This document shows positions 1-8,967 of a DNA stretch of 64,000 nt, piece after piece. Source of the DNA: Occultella gossypii (GTDB lineage Bacteria; Actinomycetota; Actinomycetes; Actinomycetales; Beutenbergiaceae); the NCBI RefSeq assembly GCF_019947135.1, contig NZ_JAGSHT010000011.1:52686-116685 (forward strand), read 5' to 3'. A program made the position numbers and the translations under genes. The notes beneath the pieces were generated by a model. It made no database searches and was not told where the DNA came from. It saw nothing but the letters and a program-made list of their open reading frames with translations. The first letter of the stretch is position 1. Each line of letters starts with the position of its first letter.

Positions 1-3000
1 GCGTGTTCTCGCCGACGACGGCTCCGAAGGTGCCCGGCTCGACGAAGTTGATGTCCGACCACGCGTTGTCGGTCAGGTCCCGCTCGACGTCGTTGAGGAT
101 GAACCGGTCGATCCCCCCCTCGTCGAACAGCTTGAAACTGACCATCTCGTAGGCACCCGAGTCACCGGTCGTGAACTCGGGACCGGACTTGACTGTGACG
201 GTCGGGGCGGTGGCGTCGATTGTGACCGGGAACTCCTTCGTCTGCGAGACGTTCCCGATCGAGTCGTGGGCGTTGTACCGGATCAGGTACGCACCGTCCG
301 GTAGCTGCACTGTCGCGGTGTGGGTGGATGCTCGCAGGTCGTCCACCGCTGTCTGCGTGCTCTGCACGAGCTCACCACCCTGGTAGATGTTCGCCACGAT
401 CTTCCGGAGGCCGACGGCGTCGGTAGCGTCTACCCGGATCGCCAACTCACGGAACGGCCCGGCGGTGGCCGGCGCCACGAGCATCGTCTCCGGGCGGGCC
501 GTGTCCGGCAGCAGCCGGAACCGCGCGGCGTTGGTGCGCGTGTGGGAGTCCCCGGTCGCCATGGCACGGACGGCGACGCGATCGCCAGGAACCATGTCGT
601 AGTTCCCGATGACCCGCCAATCACCGGCGCCCTCGCGCATGTTCACCTGATAGGCCTCGACAAGCTCCCCCGCCGTGACGGTGAACCGTACGTCCGTCGA
701 TGTGACCGCATGGTTCGGGTACCACACCGATACCTCGTACGAGCCTGTTTCGTAGATCGTTGCCGACCACTCCACCTCGGCTCCGAGGACCCCCTCGGGG
801 TTGTACTTCGTGGCCGAGCCGCTCCATCCCGGCAGTGAACTCGCCAGCCACGAGCCGATCTCCCGATAGCCCGGACGCGCCGGCGTGACGATCTGCTCGG
901 CAGGGTCAAGCAACGGCAACGACACCTGCTTCTCGGCAAGCCCGGCACCCGGCGAGATCGCTAGCTTCCCTATGACACCGGTAGCAACATCCGGTGTCAG
1001 GGTGACCGCGACCTCTACGAGGTCCCGGCCGGGGGCGCTCCACGGGATCGACGTACTCGACGCGGTCCACCCCTGCGGAACCACCAGGGTGGCCGTCCCG
1101 CTTCTCGGCTGCGGACTGCGGTTCATCAGCACCATCGTGACCGTCAACGGGTCATGGGGCCCATCACTGCGGTACTGCCCGATACCCAGATCCAGCACCT
1201 CCAACGCGGAGAAGACCTCGATCTGTGTCGGGTCGAGAATCGTCCGATGGGAGCTACCGCCCTCATCGAGCCAGGTGAGGCTCGCGGTCAGGTTCCGGGT
1301 CATCACCGAGGTGCCCAACGGCGGCGTCACCACGAACACCTCGTCCCGCACCTCGCCGGCGGCCATGCTGACGACCACGTCGTCGCGGTCGATCGACCAG
1401 CCCGAGGGCAGGTACAGGTCGAGGCCAGCATCGTTGAACGCCACCGACGTACGCAGCCGAGCCGTCAGCGTGAACGACCCGAGCGCCGTCGTCGACCCGA
1501 CCTCGGTCAGCAGCTCACCACCGACCTGATACCCGCGTGACGGGAGTCCGGTCACGCTGCCTGGTAGCCACAGCGTGCGCTCGGGACGCGTCTCGCCGTC
1601 GACGGTGACCTGATAGGTGAACGTAGCTACCGGATCATCGACCCCAACGGTCCACTCGTAGGGGAACACCTTCGAGGCGTCCTCCTGCCACGGCCCGCGA
1701 CCGACGCGGTATCGGACCGACACCACGCTCGTGTGCGGTGCACTGCACTGCAGGAAGGCGTCATAGCCGGAACGGTCCGGGCGAGGGATCAGCATCCCGT
1801 ACATGCGGTCGTCGGCGGTCTGGTTTCCTTCACCACCATCGTCAAAGTCGTCCAGGTGGTAGGAGACTGTCGAACGGTCGACGACGTCTTGCTCCACCTG
1901 CCAGGGCATCAGCACCCCGGCACCGGGGACGCTCAATGCCACATGGCCGTGCGCCGGCAGCGTGACGTCGAGCGATCCGCCGACGACGCGGCCACTCGTC
2001 GTCCCTGCATCTGTGTGGATGACGAGGTCGTAGCTCTCCGCGGGATCGACGCCTGTCAGGGCTTCATCGAACGTGACCCGACCGCTCTGGGCGGTGCCCG
2101 AGGCGTTCGTCAGACTGAGATGGAACGCATTCTCCGAGACGGCGGTCACCCAGTTGAGCTGTGGGTTGCTCGCGGTGACAATGCCGCGCGGGAAGAACGG
2201 CCAGGCACCCTCGGTGCCGTAGAACGTCCCCGGGGCGTGACCGTACGTGTGGTACTTGAAGTAGACGAAAACGCACTCGAAGGTGGACGGGAACGCGATC
2301 CCGCCCGCGGAAGCGGCCTCGTGCTCGGCGATCAGGTGATGGATCGCCAGCCCCAGCTGCGCCGGGATGTGGTGGTAGTAGATGGATGCGAGCTCCGCGG
2401 GGCCCTCGTAGGGGTAGTCGGGACTGGACTGCCACGCGACGAGCTGCCGGTTGTAGTAGCCCGGGTAGGTCGTGAAGCGACCCACGACCATGGCATTGAC
2501 CAGATCGCGCATGAAGTCGTCGTCGACGAGCGCGGCCAACCGAGCCAGGAACGGTGCCAGCACGGGGTTGAGACGCAGGCCGCCGCCGGTGTTCGGTTCT
2601 CGCAACCACGTCGCGAGAGCCTCGTAGGTCAGCCCGGTGGTCGACACCTCCCAGGCGTCGACCGTCTCCGTTGGCGGCTCGGTGCGCGAGTACTCGGGCT
2701 TGCCCCACTTGCCGTACGTGCTCAGATCGAGCTCGCCCACCGGAGATGTCACAGTGCCGGATGGGATCGGGCGCAGGTGGAACTGCGCAGTGAAGTGCTT
2801 GGCAGCCCGGTAGGCGGCCTGAAGGAACTCGTCGTCCTCGGTCAGGTCGTACAGCTCCAGCAGCTCGATCCATGGGCCGATGGCCTCGAGGCCGAACTGA
2901 TCGATGCTGGCGCTCGTCGTCGCCGGACTCTGCGCCTGCTGCCGCAGGTAGCGCTTGCCGAGCGCGCTCGCCTCCGCGAGCCAGCCCGGGTCACCGGTCA

Positions 3001-4516
3001 GCTGGTAGGCGCCGAGCGCACGACTGAACGGGGTGCGCGATCGCGGGTCGTATATCCGGGCTGCGACCAACGACTTCATGGCGATTCGCTGCAAGCCGGC
3101 CGTCCTGCCCTGGAGAGCGACGGACAGAGCGCTGATGGTGTTGATGTCACCGGCACCGATCCCGCACAGCGGCTGATCCCGTGCCGCCCCCGGCACGGGC
3201 GAGTATCCGATCTCGCGGCGCGAGATGATGTGCTCCGCGGTGGGGCGCGCACGCCGGTCCCAGAACATGGTGGCCTGCTCCCCGGCCGTGGCGATGAGGT
3301 TGGCACTGAGCAGCACACTCGAGGTCGACGTGCGGGTCTGCTGATCGTGCTCGATGTTGCAGAAGCTCTTGGCCCGCGACCACCAGCCAGAGAAGGAGGG
3401 GACGAAGTCGACGGAGTCATCGCCGTCGGGCTCCAGACCGACCAGATCGATGAGGTTGTGCACGGTGTCGGTCATCGATTGACCATGGACGTTGCTCCGG
3501 TAGCGCGTGAAGCCGTACTCCTCGCGCGAGATCGCCACCTGTGTCTCGTACAGCGGTTCCGGCCTGAGCGCGATCGCGAACGCGTACCCGATGGACTCTC
3601 CCTCTGAGAGCGCGGCACGCTCGCCACCGGCCGGCGCCGAGACACACGCTTGAATGTGTTCGCTCGTGTTCCGCAGGCTCATGCCGAACGGCTGGCCGCT
3701 CCAGCCCTGGTACGGATGCTCGAACTCGAGCACGTCGGCCGGGATGTAGACGCCGGAAGTCACGGTGTGCCCCGCGACCGTGGACTGCAGCAATGACATC
3801 GGCGCGAAGAGCTCCCACGCCATCGGCTCCTGCCAGTCGATCACGCGCGAGTGCTGCCGCGGCCCACACAGCACCTCGTCGACGTCGTCCTCGTCCAGCA
3901 CCACACCGGACCAGTACCCGAGCACGAAACTGTCGTCGCGCAGCGCGGTCAGGCTCCACTGGATCTCGGGCATCGCGCCCGAGACGTCCCACCTCATCAC
4001 GACCTCCGCCGCGTCCGGAACCGAGGCGGTCAGCTCGGCCACCGTGTCGGAGAGGAAGGTCACGGACCGAACCGTCAGCCAGTGCGGGTCGCCCGTCCCG
4101 TAGAAGGTGCCGCCCATCGGCTGCCCGGTGTAGATCACCCACTGCTCGTCGAACCGCTGCAACTCGGTGTTCAGCCTCACCCACTGCGAGCCCACCCGGA
4201 GCTCGAGGTCACGCACGACAGCTGTCCGTGTGGTCCCGCCGTCGTCGTCCCAGGCGGCCCGGAAGAACCCGATGCGATGGTGGTCGCCCGTGATCGACCC
4301 GAGCATGGTCATCCGGACATCGGCCTTGGGCAGGTCCGCGAGCGGGAGGTCGGTGACGCCCGGTTCGACGGGATCGGCAAACGCCGGCGACGGATGCAGG
4401 AGTCCGTCGGGCAGCACGGAAGGGAGCACTCCTGCCGTCAGCAGCAGGCCGATCGCGGATCGGCGTGACAGTCCTCGCCTCGCAGTCTCATGGTCGTCGT
4501 TACCTGCATGGGTCAT
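1..4516 (-). CDS. Very large Tat-type secreted multidomain protein, probable polysaccharide-active (3' end outside window)
   Basis: The frame is open on the minus strand for more than 1500 codons and runs off the left edge, so the C-terminus is missing. Start at 4516 is preferred over the ATG at 4522 because GGGAG lies 8 bases upstream of 4516 but only 2 from 4522. The N-terminus has an SRRSAIG twin-arginine-like motif, a hydrophobic stretch and an AFA/D cleavage site. By eye the order is: beta-rich region (about 40-300), helical repeat region resembling an alpha/alpha toroid (about 330-760), Ig/NEW3-like modules (about 1000-1190; motif LPSGW and PQGWT), a golvesin/Xly-type beta-sandwich (about 1215-1345; WSATIYETGSYEVSVWYP), then another Ig-like module. 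This architecture is typical of extracellular glycoside hydrolases or lyases, but no catalytic residues were recognised. The Gfo/Idh gene 4860-6077 lies upstream on the same strand. Confidence 0.8.
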   Translation of the reverse strand, partial: MTHAGNDDHETARRGLSRRSAIGLLLTAGVLPSVLPDGLLHPSPAFADPVEPGVTDLPLADLPKADVRMTMLGSITGDHHRIGFFRAAWDDDGGTTRTAVVRDLELRVGSQWVRLNTELQRFDEQWVIYTGQPMGGTFYGTGDPHWLTVRSVTFLSDTVAELTASVPDAAEVVMRWDVSGAMPEIQWSLTALRDDSFVLGYWSGVVLDEDDVDEVLCGPRQHSRVIDWQEPMAWELFAPMSLLQSTVAGHTVTSGVYIPADVLEFEHPYQGWSGQPFGMSLRNTSEHIQACVSAPAGGERAALSEGESIGYAFAIALRPEPLYETQVAISREEYGFTRYRSNVHGQSMTDTVHNLIDLVGLEPDGDDSVDFVPSFSGWWSRAKSFCNIEHDQQTRTSTSSVLLSANLIATAGEQATMFWDRRARPTAEHIISRREIGYSPVPGAARDQPLCGIGAGDINTISALSVALQGRTAGLQRIAMKSLVAARIYDPRSRTPFSRALGAYQLTGDPGWLAEASALGKRYLRQQAQSPATTSASIDQFGLEAIGPWIELLELYDLTEDDEFLQAAYRAAKHFTAQFHLRPIPSGTVTSPVGELDLSTYGKWGKPEYSRTEPPTETVDAWEVSTTGLTYEALATWLREPNTGGGLRLNPVLAPFLARLAALVDDDFMRDLVNAMVVGRFTTYPGYYNRQLVAWQSSPDYPYEGPAELASIYYHHIPAQLGLAIHHLIAEHEAASAGGIAFPSTFECVFVYFKYHTYGHAPGTFYGTEGAWPFFPRGIVTASNPQLNWVTAVSENAFHLSLTNASGTAQSGRVTFDEALTGVDPAESYDLVIHTDAGTTSGRVVGGSLDVTLPAHGHVALSVPGAGVLMPWQVEQDVVDRSTVSYHLDDFDDGGEGNQTADDRMYGMLIPRPDRSGYDAFLQCSAPHTSVVSVRYRVGRGPWQEDASKVFPYEWTVGVDDPVATFTYQVTVDGETRPERTLWLPGSVTGLPSRGYQVGGELLTEVGSTTALGSFTLTARLRTSVAFNDAGLDLYLPSGWSIDRDDVVVSMAAGEVRDEVFVVTPPLGTSVMTRNLTASLTWLDEGGSSHRTILDPTQIEVFSALEVLDLGIGQYRSDGPHDPLTVTMVLMNRSPQPRSGTATLVVPQGWTASSTSIPWSAPGRDLVEVAVTLTPDVATGVIGKLAISPGAGLAEKQVSLPLLDPAEQIVTPARPGYREIGSWLASSLPGWSGSATKYNPEGVLGAEVEWSATIYETGSYEVSVWYPNHAVTSTDVRFTVTAGELVEAYQVNMREGAGDWRVIGNYDMVPGDRVAVRAMATGDSHTRTNAARFRLLPDTARPETMLVAPATAGPFRELAIRVDATDAVGLRKIVANIYQGGELVQSTQTAVDDLRASTHTATVQLPDGAYLIRYNAHDSIGNVSQTKEFPVTIDATAPTVTVKSGPEFTTGDSGAYEMVSFKLFDEGGIDRFILNDVERDLTDNAWSDINFVEPGTFGAVVGENT

Positions 4517-4561
4517 AGCCATCTCTCCCAAGTCGTCATCGATGGGACACGTGTGTGCCTA

Positions 4562-4597
4562 TATAAGCACCATCGCTTCTATAGCACCAGTGCTTCG
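4562..4597 (-). promoter_or_regulatory. Tandem 18-bp operator-like repeat
   Basis: Two adjacent 18-bp copies, TATAAGCACCATCGCTTC (4562-4579) and TATAGCACCAGTGCTTCG (4580-4597), lie 46-81 bp upstream of the start at 4516. The second contains the perfect palindrome AGCAC-CA-GTGCT. The first has the outer AAGC/GCTT arms. Read on the minus strand a TATATA -10-like hexamer overlaps the first copy. A dimeric repressor or activator binding in tandem is an inference; the regulator is not in this window as far as I can tell. Confidence 0.5.
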
Positions 4598-4780
4598 CGA
4601 GACAACTCTCGCTGCGGGGACGGAGCCTGCTGCCAGGTCCACCCGAGAAGATCGACCGCCACCTCGGGGACTTGACCTCACCCGACCGGTCCGCTGGACG
4701 CGTTCCAACCGCCGCTGCTGCTCAGCGAGTCGTTCGACACACGCGACGTGATGGGGATGAGCGCGCTCGCGATCTCACGC

Positions 4781-4798
4781 CAGTTGCATCGGCAACTG
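4781..4798 (-). terminator. Possible terminator hairpin after the 4860-6077 gene
   Basis: A perfect 7-bp stem CAGTTGC/GCAACTG with a 4-base loop lies about 60 bp beyond the stop codon. No T-tract is visible, so it may equally be a chance palindrome. Confidence 0.3.
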
Positions 4799-4859
4799 CG
4801 CAGCCCGCCGTCAGGAACCCGAGATCACCGGAGTGACCACCGAGGCCAGAGTCCGGCGA

Positions 4860-6077
4860 TCACCAGTTCGGCTTCGCCGGCCCCGCTCCGAGGTCGGGGA
4901 TCGGCAGCCGCACGCCGCCCTGCTTGGCCGACTCGTAGGCGACCACGCCGGGAAGGGTGAACCGGGCCGCCGTCCAGGCGTTGATCGGGGGCTGGGTGTT
5001 CGTGGTGACGCCGCGGACGAAGTCGTCCGCGAGGAAGTGGTGCGCGCCCTCGTGTCCGTTGTGGGCGCCGTCGAACTCCTTCGGCAGCCGCGAGGAGTCG
5101 TGGACCTTCGCCAGACCGGAGCTGAAGCTCTGCATCAGGGCCGGGTCGACGTCACCGAAGTCCTCGGGCAGCTGCCCGGCCTTGGTGTGGAACAGGTCGC
5201 TGATGTCGAGGGTGGCGCCCTTGGCGTAGTCCTCGCCCTCGGTCTTGACGCTCAGGGTCGCGCCCGAGCCGGTCTGCTCCATGACGGCCTCAGTGCCGAA
5301 GAAGCGGAACCGCGACTCGTGGCCCTTCCAGTAGCCGACCCGACGGAACTCGTTGGTGCGCATGGCCCCGCCGTCGGCGAGGTCGAACAGCGCGGTCATG
5401 TTGGAGAAGGTGTTGCCCCACCGGGACACGTCCGCGTCGAAGACGCCGTCGCCGCGGTCGTCGACGATGCCGATGCAACTCACGCTCGTCGCGTACGTGG
5501 GCAGCGCGCCCAGCACGCCGCCGATCGCGTGCGTCGGGTACAGCATCGGCGGGTAGCTGGCCGTCGACTTCCAGTCCTCCCCGCCGCTGTAGCGGTAGGC
5601 GGCGTAGAAGCCGTTATCCATGTCGTGCACATAGTCGCCCTCGGAGTAGAACACGCGGCCGAGCTCGCCCGCGCCGATCTTCTCCCGCGCCCACACCACG
5701 GCGGGGTTGTAGTAGCTCGTCTCCCCCATCATGTAGATCAGCCCGGTCGCTTCGACCTCCGCCACGATCGCGGTGATCTCCTGCTCCGTCATCGCCATCG
5801 GCACCGACGAGTACACGTGCTTGCCCGCCCGCAGTGCTTGCAGCACCAACTCGCCGTGGCTCCACCGCTGGGTCATCACGGCGACGGCGTCCACGTCGGA
5901 CGCGAGCAGCTCCTCCGCGGTCGCGAACGAGCCGGCAAGGCCGTACTTCTCCACGTGTTCCGCGGCCCGCTCCTGGACGAGGTCGCAGACGTAGACCGCC
6001 TCGACGTCCGGGTGGAGCTGCCACAAGGAGATGAAACTGCGCGCGAACTGGCCGGTTCCGATGACGCCGATCTTCAT
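4860..6077 (-). CDS. Gfo/Idh/MocA-family protein with altered EKP motif
   Basis: A 405-residue Rossmann-fold protein. The start MKIGVIGTGQF places GxGxxA at residues 7-12. The nucleotide-binding fold and the C-terminal alpha/beta domain typical of sugar dehydrogenases (for example YYNPAVVWAREKIG and GEDWKSTASYPPMLYPTHA) are clear. The family's EKP motif, whose lysine normally helps bind NAD and substrate, reads S-V-P-M here (Val92 replaces Lys). The paralogue at 45660-46901 shares this change and is nearly identical over long blocks. The longer frame to 6188 is rejected because the family N-terminus starts at 6077. A -10-like CAGGAT six bases upstream suggests a leaderless mRNA, although AGGA could also serve as a ribosome site. 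Likely role: transformation of a sugar or sugar acid linked to the secreted enzymes; substrate unknown. Confidence 0.88.
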   Translation of the reverse strand: MKIGVIGTGQFARSFISLWQLHPDVEAVYVCDLVQERAAEHVEKYGLAGSFATAEELLASDVDAVAVMTQRWSHGELVLQALRAGKHVYSSVPMAMTEQEITAIVAEVEATGLIYMMGETSYYNPAVVWAREKIGAGELGRVFYSEGDYVHDMDNGFYAAYRYSGGEDWKSTASYPPMLYPTHAIGGVLGALPTYATSVSCIGIVDDRGDGVFDADVSRWGNTFSNMTALFDLADGGAMRTNEFRRVGYWKGHESRFRFFGTEAVMEQTGSGATLSVKTEGEDYAKGATLDISDLFHTKAGQLPEDFGDVDPALMQSFSSGLAKVHDSSRLPKEFDGAHNGHEGAHHFLADDFVRGVTTNTQPPINAWTAARFTLPGVVAYESAKQGGVRLPIPDLGAGPAKPNW

Positions 6078-6083
6078 GTAGCA

Positions 6084-6089
6084 ATCCTG
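6084..6089 (-). promoter_or_regulatory. -10-like hexamer for possible leaderless mRNA
   Basis: CAGGAT on the minus strand ends 6 bases before the ATG at 6077. No good -35 is seen. The same bases contain AGGA, so a weak ribosome site is the alternative. Confidence 0.35.
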
Positions 6090-6201
6090 GCACGATCCGC
6101 GGCGCCGACGCACCACCGGTCCGGCGAGCGGATCGCCTCTAGCGCAGGCACGGGTGCGGCGCACCGGGCCCGTCCCGATGCGCCGCATCCCTCGAGGCGA
6201 G

Positions 6202-7023
6202 TCAGCCGCCGCTGCGCCGCATCCCTCGGATCCCGACCGCGAGCCCGACGGCGAGGGTCGCCGCCGCGGCGACCACGCCCCAGCCCACGGTCGCCGTGGC
6301 GATCTCGCCGGAGAACAGCGCCCGCTCGGCGTCGACGATGTAGGTGAGCGGGTTGAACCGGGAGAGCACCTGCATCCAGCCGGGCCCGGACTCCAGGGGC
6401 AGCAGCATCCCGGACAGGATCATCAGCGGGAACAGGAACGTCTGCTGCACCACCCAGAACATCCAGTCCTGCTTGCGCACGGCGATCGCGAGCGCGTAAC
6501 TGAGCGAGCCGAGACCGATCCCGAACACGGCGAGCAGCGCGAGGCCGAGCAGGGCGCCGGCGGGGTGGAGCCGCAACCCGAACGGCACCATCACCGCCAC
6601 GATCAGGACGGCCTGCGCACCGAGGGTGACCATCTCCTTCAGGGCCCGGCCCACCAGGAGCGACGAACGGGACAGTGGGGTGACGAGCATCCGTTCGTGC
6701 GCGCCGGTCTGCATCTCGTAGAGCAGGTTCGAGCCCACCGTCGACGACCCGAACAGCGCCGTCATCACCAGGATCGCCGGCACGAACCACTGCCAGACAC
6801 TTCCGCCCGGCACGGATCCGGCCAGGCTGCCGCCGAGCAGCGGCCCGAACAGGGCCAGGAACACGATCGGCTGTACGAGCCCGAAGATCAGCGAGAACGG
6901 GTCCCGTAGCATCGGGCGCAGTTCGCGCATCAGCACGATGCCGGTGTCGCGGGAGAAGGAGCTCCGCTCCACCCGCGACTCGGTCATCACGGCACCGGGC
7001 GGGGTCAGGGTCGTCGCGCTCAT
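6202..7023 (-). CDS. ABC-2 type transporter permease, DrrB-like
   Basis: A 273-residue integral membrane protein with about six hydrophobic segments. It contains the ABC-2 features seen in daunorubicin/antibiotic exporters: cytoplasmic N-terminus, MRELRPMLRDPFSLIFGL near the first span, and the conserved ARG-like stretch before ERMLVTPLSRSSLLVGRALK. Its ATG overlaps the stop codon of the ATPase gene (ATGA at 7020-7023), so the two are translationally coupled. The longer frame to 7473 is out of register with known permease N-termini and lies inside the ATPase gene. It pairs with the upstream ATPase as an exporter for a drug, lipid or natural product; the substrate cannot be read from sequence. 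Confidence 0.92.
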   Translation of the reverse strand: MSATTLTPPGAVMTESRVERSSFSRDTGIVLMRELRPMLRDPFSLIFGLVQPIVFLALFGPLLGGSLAGSVPGGSVWQWFVPAILVMTALFGSSTVGSNLLYEMQTGAHERMLVTPLSRSSLLVGRALKEMVTLGAQAVLIVAVMVPFGLRLHPAGALLGLALLAVFGIGLGSLSYALAIAVRKQDWMFWVVQQTFLFPLMILSGMLLPLESGPGWMQVLSRFNPLTYIVDAERALFSGEIATATVGWGVVAAAATLAVGLAVGIRGMRRSGG

Positions 7024-8000
7024 GCCGCCACCTCCTCGTTCTCGGTCCCGCTCTCGCGCAGGCTCCGTCCGGTCAGGTTCAGGAACACGTCGTCCAGGGT
7101 GGGGCGGCGCACCTGCACGTCGGCGAGCCCGACGGCGGCCGCGTCGGCCGTGTGGACGAGCTCGGCCACGCGGGTGGTGCCGTTCGCGATCCGCGCGCTG
7201 ATCCGGGTGCCGGTCAGGGTCACCTCGGTCGCCCCCTGCCAACGTTCGACGACCCGCGCGAGCTGCGCTGCGCCGTCGGGCTCCTGCGTGGTGACCACGA
7301 GCAGGTCCCCGGCGAACTGGGTCTTGAGAGCGTCCGGGGTGTCGTCGGCGATCACCTCGCCGTGGTCCACCACGACCACCCGCTCGGCCATCGAGTCGGC
7401 CTCGTCGAGGTAGTGGGTGGTGAGCAGCACAGTGATGTCGAACGCCGTGCGCATCGCGGTGATGTGCTCCCACAGGTTCGCCCGGTTCTGCGGGTCCAGG
7501 CCGGTGGAGGGCTCATCGAGGACGAGCAGCGGCGGGGCGTGCATGAGTCCCATCGCGACATCCAGACGGCGGCGCTGACCGCCGGAGAGGTCGGTCACCT
7601 TACGCTGTGCCTTTCCGGCGAGGTCGAGGGAGTCGAGCAGTTCGCCGGCCCGGCGGCGCGAGTCGGCGCGGGACAAGCCGTAGGTGACGCCCTGCGAGTA
7701 CAGCTCGTCCGCGGCGCGCTGGTTGTGCCCGGCGCCGTTCCCCTGGCCGACGTAGCCGATCCGGCGGCGCACCTGCCCGGGCTGGGTCACGACGTCGAAC
7801 CCGGCCACCCGCGCCGAACCGGACGTCGGGGCGAGCAGGGTGGTGAGCATCCGCATCGTGGTGGTCTTGCCGGCCCCGTTCGGGCCGAGGATCGCGACGA
7901 GCTCCCCCGGTGCGACGTCGAGATCGATGCCGCGCACGGCATGCACGGTCTCCTTGCGGCTGACGACGAAGTCCTTCGTCAGGCCTTCGGTGTGGATCAT
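7020..8000 (-). CDS. ABC transporter ATP-binding protein, DrrA-like
   Basis: A 326-residue ATPase with Walker A GPNGAGKTT (39-47), signature LSGGQRRR (138-145), Walker B LLVLDEPSTGLD (158-169) and an H-loop histidine (TTHYLDEAD). The C-terminal extension ending in the RRPTLDDVFL segment is typical of DrrA/CcmA-type exporters. It overlaps the permease gene by 4 bases and forms a two-gene operon with it. It energises export by the membrane partner; the substrate is unknown. Confidence 0.95.
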   Translation of the reverse strand: MIHTEGLTKDFVVSRKETVHAVRGIDLDVAPGELVAILGPNGAGKTTTMRMLTTLLAPTSGSARVAGFDVVTQPGQVRRRIGYVGQGNGAGHNQRAADELYSQGVTYGLSRADSRRRAGELLDSLDLAGKAQRKVTDLSGGQRRRLDVAMGLMHAPPLLVLDEPSTGLDPQNRANLWEHITAMRTAFDITVLLTTHYLDEADSMAERVVVVDHGEVIADDTPDALKTQFAGDLLVVTTQEPDGAAQLARVVERWQGATEVTLTGTRISARIANGTTRVAELVHTADAAAVGLADVQVRRPTLDDVFLNLTGRSLRESGTENEEVAA

Positions 8001-8249
8001 GGCGTGGTGCCTCCTCGGTCGTTGTGGGAACGACGCTACGAGCAGTAGAGGTCAGAGTCGGTCCGCTACCTCAGGACGTTCGCGCGGAGGTCCGGCGTCT
8101 GAGTTCGCCCCCCTTACTGCCCCGTCCGCGCCCGCACTTTCACCCTTCCCACGGGCGCTTTCACCCTGTCCCCGCGGGTCCGCTCGAACCTACGCTCGGC
8201 TCACTCCCCCACCCGGGCCGGTCGGCTCCCCACGTTCAAGAGGTCCCCC

Positions 8250-8918
8250 ATGAGCACGTCCGCGTTGACCTGCAACACCGATGACATGTTCGTCATCCAT
8301 CGCCTCCTGCGCCGGGTGTTCACCGACGCGCCCGTCCTCGTCCGCGGCGTGGCCGAGGGCGACGTGCCCCGCGCCGCGATCGTCGCCGACCATGTCTCGG
8401 AGATCGCTGACGGCCTGCATGCCCATCACCACACCGAGGACGAATTCCTCTGGGACAAGCTCGAGACGCGCTCGCCCGGCTGTGCGCTGCACGTGGGACG
8501 GATGCGCGCCCAGCACGCGGACGCTGCCGCGCTGATCACCGATCTGCGCGAGGCCCTGCCTGCCTGGCGAGCCGGCGCGTCCGCCGCCGACCGGGAGCCG
8601 GTCGCCGCGGTGCTCGACGAACTGCTCGCCACGCTACTGCGCCACCTCGGCCAGGAGGAGAACCAGATCCTGCCGGTCGCTCAGGTGTCGATGACGCAGG
8701 CGGAGTGGGACGTCCTCGGCGAGCACGGCCGGGGCTCGGTGCCACGCGACCGTCAGTTCATCCAGCTCGGCATGATGCTGGACGCGTTCGACGACCCGGC
8801 GGAGCGTCAGGCCTGGATGCGCGCGAACCTGCCGGTGCCGGCCCGGGTGCTGTTCAGCCTGGTCGGACGGCGCCAGTTCGAGGCACACCGGGCGAAGGTC
8901 TACGGGCTCGCCGGTTGA
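8250..8918 (+). CDS. Hemerythrin-like (HHE cation-binding) protein
   Basis: A 222-residue soluble helical protein. Histidine and acidic residues sit in the HHE pattern: FVIHRLLRR, LHAHHHTEDEFLW, a central MRAQHADAA and LLRHLGQEENQILP. These could coordinate a di-iron or other metal site, as in the hemerythrin/RIC-like family that senses or handles oxygen, NO or iron. AGAGG lies six bases before the ATG and a -10-like TACGCT is about 60 bases upstream. It stands alone, so no partner is suggested by context. Confidence 0.85.
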   Translation: MSTSALTCNTDDMFVIHRLLRRVFTDAPVLVRGVAEGDVPRAAIVADHVSEIADGLHAHHHTEDEFLWDKLETRSPGCALHVGRMRAQHADAAALITDLREALPAWRAGASAADREPVAAVLDELLATLLRHLGQEENQILPVAQVSMTQAEWDVLGEHGRGSVPRDRQFIQLGMMLDAFDDPAERQAWMRANLPVPARVLFSLVGRRQFEAHRAKVYGLAG

Positions 8919-8967
8919 CGAGTCCCCGTGTCCGACCTCAGGGCTGATGCCGAGCACGGCCCAGCAA

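Larger units (their letters stand above)
4517..4859. other. 343-bp non-coding interval
   Basis: No convincing gene is seen on either strand. It separates two minus-strand genes and holds a possible hairpin near the upstream gene's 3' end (4781-4798) and a tandem operator-like repeat (4562-4597) ahead of the secreted protein gene. The AT-rich stretch 4560-4597 stands out against the surrounding GC-rich DNA and is the likely promoter region. Confidence 0.7.

Noticed and set aside
1733..3607. Long plus-strand open frame opposite the secreted protein gene
   Set aside because: Its product is arginine/valine-rich with no recognisable domain, while the minus strand has a Tat signal and clear modules; long antisense frames are common at this GC.
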